DNA of 64,000 nt, from assembly GCA_002633005.1 (NCBI GenBank), contig NMRA01000167.1, positions 161,690 through 225,689 of the forward strand, read 5' to 3'. A program made the position numbers and the translations under genes. The notes beneath the pieces are model-generated. The model ran no database searches. It was not told where the DNA came from and worked only from the letters and a program-made list of their open reading frames with translations. Below, piece after piece: positions 62,001 to 64,000 of the stretch (position 1 is the first letter of the stretch; each line of letters opens with the position of its first letter). This DNA is from Phoronis australis (taxonomy: Eukaryota; Phoronida; Phoronidae).

Positions 62001-63918
62001 GATCACAGGCACATAATGACGATAGTTGATACCCAGGGAAAGTGTTACGTGAAGCAGCTCCAGACAAAAGGGATACACAGTCAAGGGGTATGAATGTGAT
62101 CCAACAGAATATTCTAATACTTATACTTCTCAAAATAGGGATAGAAAATAAATAGCCTTAATGTGTTCGGTAATTGGGTTATATTCAGGAAACTGTATCT
62201 CACTTATCATGTAACTGGGCAAACTTATATTTTAAGAAAACTGGAGAAGGCTTCGTACACACACACACACACACACGAACACATGCTGTGCCTTTGCCGA
62301 TGTACTACTATGTTAATGTTCTAAAAACATGTTGAATACTACTTCGTGAACACACGGTACTTCATTTCCACGAATTTGACTTGCACCGGTACCCCTGCCA
62401 TAATTTTTCAAAGTACTATCGGTACTTGAGTACTGGCGTAACTACACCCTTATTCAGGGGTTGGGTACAACAAGGCTGCAGCATGAACATAACTTTGACT
62501 TCTAATTTGAAAAACAGCTCACAAGCCTGATAAACACATTTTGCCGAATCGCTTGTGTCTGAATTCATTAAAACAGCTCACTGTCTGCCAAATACGGTGT
62601 CACCCAAGTTCACAAAACAGCTTTCACACCTCAGAAACACAGTTGATACTCAAAGACTCATGCCCATACTCACAAACAAGGAATACATATCCCAAAACAA
62701 GGTTTACCAACTCACTAACTTGTTCCTGAAGTTACAAACACTGTGCACATACTCCATGCCCGAGTATGGTGTTGAGTAATTTTTGTACGTCAGTAGTGTC
62801 ATTTTCGAGTGCACAAGCTATGTGGTGAGTTTGACAACGAGTTTTGCGATTGACTGAGTGGGTGAACTGAGGTTACCACGAGTTGCGTAACTTATAGTTG
62901 AGGAACCATATTAACGAGTGTAGCAGCCATGTTGTTTCCACCTCTTGTAATTCAATACAATTATATATTAACTTCCCTTACAATGTCCTGTTTAATAAAA
63001 TTTTGTCATATTTCTCAAGTAAAAGTGCTGACAAAACAATTATAAATCATCCTGACAGGTTTTTGACTAGTCATTATACTCGTTTACCCATTCCAAATTG
63101 ATGTTTTCAAGGAAAGATGTCAGTATGTACATACTAATATGGCACATACGTTTGAGAAAACGAAAAACAATCATTCCAAAGTAAATGTGCATACAAGCTT
63201 CCAAGAAGACCATGCACAATCTCTGGTAAAAGTTTCCAGTCTACAATTATAAAATTTGGGATAACAAAATTCGTGTCAAAATTGAATCTTCTCGATTCTG
63301 AAGATTGGGACATGTGCTATTGACATTCACCACAATTCACAAAATTGAAGACTATATTTTGGATCAACAGTCTGAAGCCAGACTTGGCAGTTCACAAAAT
63401 TGTCGAAAATAGTCACCTACACAGTTCGCCTTTTTGGGACACCACCGTGGATAACGTCAAGGCAAATGATCTTTTTGTGTTGATAGTAATTTTTGAATTT
63501 GCGACAGCCAATACTGTTCCCTTCTACAATTAGGTACAATTAATTGTTCACTGTCCCAAATTGTAGAGTTTTTATCATGACAGTAACACCTCACTTCCTT
63601 GAATGCAAGCACAGCGTTCTCTGTTCAGTAATGGACACCACTTACCATGTCGCCTTTGAAGATTTTCCACTCTTTGATCGGTTCCACGTAGTACTTTGGA
63701 TTACGTTTACCTATAGAGTTGTTCAACTTAAACTGATCTGTCCATGGCCTATTCTCATCATAATAAAATTCATGTGGCTTTCTGTAAATTCCCTTAAATC
63801 CCACCAAAGGTCCTTTCCAAGCTCTCCATCCTGAGAACATCTGACGCTCCAAGTATCGTTTCCAGTAGCCATAGCTTTGTTGCATCAAAGACGGATTCAT
63901 GCGCACCATTTCTAAACT
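44028..63918 (-). CDS. MRPL24: Mitochondrial ribosomal protein L24 (uL24m)
   Basis: Exons in transcript order: 63646-63918, 50157-50252, 49059-49165, 46436-46572, 44028-44164. All borders are GT/AG with matching phases, giving 246 residues from the ATG at 63907-63909. Exon 1 ends [16 protein letters not shown]. Exon 2 is the KOW segment ([20 protein letters not shown]), almost identical to human MRPL24 at '[15 protein letters not shown]'. Later blocks [30 protein letters not shown] and [16 protein letters not shown] match the human protein in order, including its aromatic end. The product belongs to the large subunit of the mitoribosome. The first exon is preceded by an acceptor (ggtttcag) and the frame stays open for three codons upstream of the ATG, so a further 5' exon may lie outside the window. 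Intron 1 is 13.4 kb and contains adenosine kinase on the same strand. Confidence 0.95.
44951..44964 (+). promoter_or_regulatory. CTCF-like core CCACTAGGTGGCGC
   Basis: Full consensus match in R1 copy 2. The same unit in copy 4 (56066) has one change (GGTGGTGC). Confidence 0.45.
45096..45109 (+). promoter_or_regulatory. CTCF-like core CCACTAGGGGGCAC
   Basis: Full consensus match in R1 copy 2, in the same orientation as the site at 44951. Confidence 0.45.
45365..45745 (-). repeat. Dispersed repeat B, copy 2
   Basis: Aligned by eye with 35296-35695 in the same orientation (shared 'cgccgtaaatcactcaacc', 'tgtccaataagtatcaa', 'ggagcatgcaaatacat'). It sits between two oppositely oriented R1 copies. 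Includes 'ggctatgtgagcccccaac', also seen inverted at 48690. Confidence 0.75.
45800..46435 (-). repeat. CTCF-motif repeat family (R1), copy 3, inverted
   Basis: Begins 'cgaccacacatgtgtgggtg', the inverted R1 end, and runs to about 46435 with inverted unit blocks ('ggatggatgttcatggaatt', 'catgaaatttc', 'gccccctagtggcaatattt'). It directly adjoins the fourth MRPL24 exon, so the repeat has come right up to the splice donor. Confidence 0.65.
46393..46406 (-). promoter_or_regulatory. CTCF-like core, reverse orientation
   Basis: GTGCCCCCTAGTGG on the plus strand is the exact reverse of CCACTAGGGGGCAC. It lies in the inverted R1 copy, 30 bases from the MRPL24 exon at 46436-46572, and faces the sites at 44951 and 45096 (convergent arrangement). 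Confidence 0.45.
48540..48890 (+). repeat. Dispersed repeat B, copy 3 (opposite orientation)
   Basis: Reverse orientation relative to copies 1 and 2. Carries 'agcccgcatcatgcagtgtt', 'acgatacttactggacatgg', 'ctcgttctaaaaacatttgg' and 'ctaactagtgattggccaag'. Located in the MRPL24 intron just 3' (gene sense) of exon 49059-49165. Confidence 0.75.
50253..53384. other. MRPL24 intron 1, distal part
   Basis: No further exon recognised. Features seen: three 20-base tandem units near 50646-50705 ('ccaccaggggagactaccca'), a G-run with one N at 52156, and a short GT repeat near 52832. Nothing else protein-like. Confidence 0.5.
53385..53513 (-). CDS. Candidate isolated coding exon of unknown gene
   Basis: A 43-codon minus-strand frame from ATG at 53511-53513 ends exactly at a consensus donor (AACACT/GTAAGTG). 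The peptide ([19 protein letters not shown], then a Ser/Thr stretch and [13 protein letters not shown]) has protein-like composition. A diverged duplicate of its second half lies at about 53219-53310 ('ggggatgtcaaacctgttac' versus 'ggggatgtcaaacttttagt'), which has no matching clean frame. No partner exon or known family was found. It may be a first exon of a nested transcript, an MRPL24 alternative exon, or chance. Confidence 0.3.
53514..55250. other. MRPL24 intron 1, middle part
   Basis: AT-rich, no exon recognised. 'gatcagggcttggaatggcc' near 55096 marks a repeat shared with about 40145. Confidence 0.5.
55252..56400 (+). repeat. CTCF-motif repeat family (R1), copy 4
   Basis: Head 'gagcaacacggagcgttgaa', internal units, and end 'cacatataaatatgtgggtg'. 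Its CTCF-like cores all carry about one mismatch (near 55335, 56066 and 56207), so this copy appears more decayed than copies 1 and 2. It lies about 500 bases beyond the 3' end of adenosine kinase, in the opposite orientation. Confidence 0.75.
56899..57930 (-). CDS. ADK: Adenosine kinase, complete body in one exon
   Basis: 343 codons, uninterrupted. Adenosine kinase (PfkB/ribokinase family) makes AMP from adenosine and ATP. Seen: [10 protein letters not shown] (residues 12-21; the Asp contacts the ribose), AGGATQNT (63-70; human GGSTQNS), [14 protein letters not shown] (86-99), the NxxE motif at NEQE (222-225) and the anion-hole/catalytic motif [13 protein letters not shown] (292-304) with catalytic Asp298. 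The usual GAGD is GCGD here, a conservative Ala-to-Cys change. It ends [10 protein letters not shown], like the human CTFPEKPDFH. Length fits the family (human short form 345). The ATG is the first base triplet after a good acceptor (attttttccag), so at least one upstream exon exists. Vertebrate ADK genes have many coding introns; a single body exon suggests a retrocopy. Nested in MRPL24 intron 1 on the same strand. Plus-strand frames here are shadows. Confidence 0.96.
   Translation of the reverse strand: MSSSVEPGILVGLGNPLLDISINGDEQFLKKYDLEADNQILATEKHQKMFTEIMKRHSPMYIAGGATQNTIRVSQWLLQAPNATVFFGCVGKDEMGKILEEKAKEVGVDVHYMVDEEKQTGVCAAIITGEERSLVSRLGASRHFDVKFLRQPENWKLVERAQFFYIGGYVFPVSMDSITLLASHAVDNNKALIMNLHASYLCRYFTRDDLNILEYIDVLVGNEQEHQTLATMLKYDTSDVKEIALKVAAHPKKNNKCDCIVIVTQGRMPTIVAAKGEVKEFKVPPIGGMIVDTNGCGDAFVGGFLAQFVQGRPLEDCVRCGQYAARIVIQYYGCTFPDIPEFE
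59514..59703 (+). repeat. 47-base tandem repeat, four copies
   Basis: The unit begins 'catagtatctaaacatttca' and continues 'tgtgaatctgaccagccatt'. Four head-to-tail copies differ at only a few positions (catttcaCatgaa in the first, 'atccgacc' in the third). Confidence 0.9.
59793..60752 (+). repeat. Direct duplication of about 480 bases joined at a single N
   Basis: 59793-60270 and 60272-60752 are about 99% identical (differences such as aacgtctga/aacatctga, gtagtt/gtcgtt, catcatgtg/cgtcatgtg). One N at 60271 marks the exact junction. This is the signature of two alleles or overlapping contigs placed end to end, though a true tandem duplication is possible. Open frames reported twice here are the same sequence. 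Confidence 0.85.
61387..61575 (-). CDS. ADK: Candidate first coding exon of ADK encoding a mitochondrial presequence
   Basis: ATG at 61573-61575 in a strong context (ccaacATGG) starts 63 codons ending at a perfect donor (GTCAAG/GTAAGT) in phase 0. The next minus-strand acceptor with recognised coding sequence is that of the ADK exon (57930), also phase 0, so the join reads ...RQYSTSVK then MSSSVEP.... The peptide is basic, lacks acidic residues apart from Asp30, and has RQY/STS at 57-62, the classic R-3 mitochondrial processing pattern. An alternative is splicing to MRPL24 exon 50157-50252, also phase 0. That would discard the conserved MRPL24 exon 1, so it would be an alternative product at best. 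The exon is clear; the partner is inferred. A combined protein would have 406 residues. Confidence 0.6.
61588..61628. promoter_or_regulatory. Cluster of nuclear-receptor half-sites before the presequence exon
   Basis: Plus strand: TGACCT at 61588-61593 (inverted), then AGGTCA at 61604-61609, 61614-61619 and 61623-61628. Spacings are 4 and 3 bases (DR4, DR3). The cluster is 13-53 bases upstream of the presequence ATG on the minus strand, in likely 5' UTR or promoter. Half-site identity is exact; regulation is inference. Confidence 0.5.
61723..63645. other. MRPL24 intron 1, proximal part
   Basis: AT-rich, with no exon recognised between the presequence exon and MRPL24 exon 63646-63918. Open frames of 60-75 codons on the plus strand show no family features. 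Confidence 0.5.
62256..62276 (+). repeat. (AC)n microsatellite
   Basis: About ten AC units in MRPL24 intron 1. Nothing else of note nearby. Confidence 0.9.
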
Positions 63919-64000
63919 CTGAAACCAAATCAGTTCGGATCACATTAGCAATGTACCTCAGACGCACAAATATTCTAATACTCTGTTTACACATGGCACA

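Noticed and set aside
63794-63994. 66-codon minus-strand frame at the window end
   Set aside because: Overlaps MRPL24 exon 1 in another frame and lacks any similarity.
1-64000. CRISPR arrays, operons, ribosome binding sites, phage or plasmid features
   Set aside because: The window is clearly animal nuclear DNA with introns; the tandem repeats present lack spacer-repeat structure.

Overview
The window is from an animal nuclear genome. Coding exons are split by long introns with GT/AG borders, the genes are metazoan, and the spacer DNA is full of dispersed repeats. The gene set (a three-domain gelsolin, mitochondrial ribosomal protein L24, adenosine kinase, an amidated neuropeptide precursor), a LINE relic and many 'GGCGGATTTAGGGGGGCC'-type repeats suggest a marine invertebrate. 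An invertebrate deuterostome such as a hemichordate or amphioxus is my guess; no single feature proves it. Gene structures below were built by eye from splice sites, reading phase and protein similarity.

Layout. (1) 1-11.7 kb, plus strand: the 3' part of a gelsolin/severin-type actin regulator (seven shared exons) with two alternative last exons. One of these ends in a polybasic-CTLL prenylation (CaaX) motif and the other does not. (2) 11.7-15.5 kb: spacer with a fold-back GC-rich element, an assembly gap and a tRNA-derived SINE. (3) 15.5-23.0 kb, plus strand: a six-exon gene for a 1006-residue protein I do not recognise. It is mostly disordered, with two SxIP motifs (EB1 binding) and three TQT-like motifs (LC8 dynein light chain binding). 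(4) 23-31 kb: spacer with a 5'-truncated, decayed LINE and a second SINE copy. (5) 31.2-36.0 kb, plus strand: a three-exon, 115-residue neuropeptide precursor with TATA box and poly(A) signal, predicted to give one 30-residue amidated peptide. (6) 36-44 kb: repeats and a 626-base gap. (7) 44.0-63.9 kb, minus strand: MRPL24 in at least five exons over 20 kb. Its largest intron contains, on the same strand, an adenosine kinase whose whole body is a single 343-codon exon. That exon starts exactly at its ATG behind a splice acceptor, and a small upstream exon encoding a mitochondrial-type presequence can be spliced to it in frame.

The genes do not form an operon or pathway. The strongest leads are the candidate mitochondrial adenosine kinase nested in a mitochondrial ribosomal protein gene, the prenylated versus unprenylated gelsolin isoforms, the neuropeptide, the SxIP/TQT protein, and a repeat family at 40.9-56.4 kb carrying many matches to the CTCF core motif. 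Three places with N characters next to near-exact duplications or G-runs look like assembly joins.
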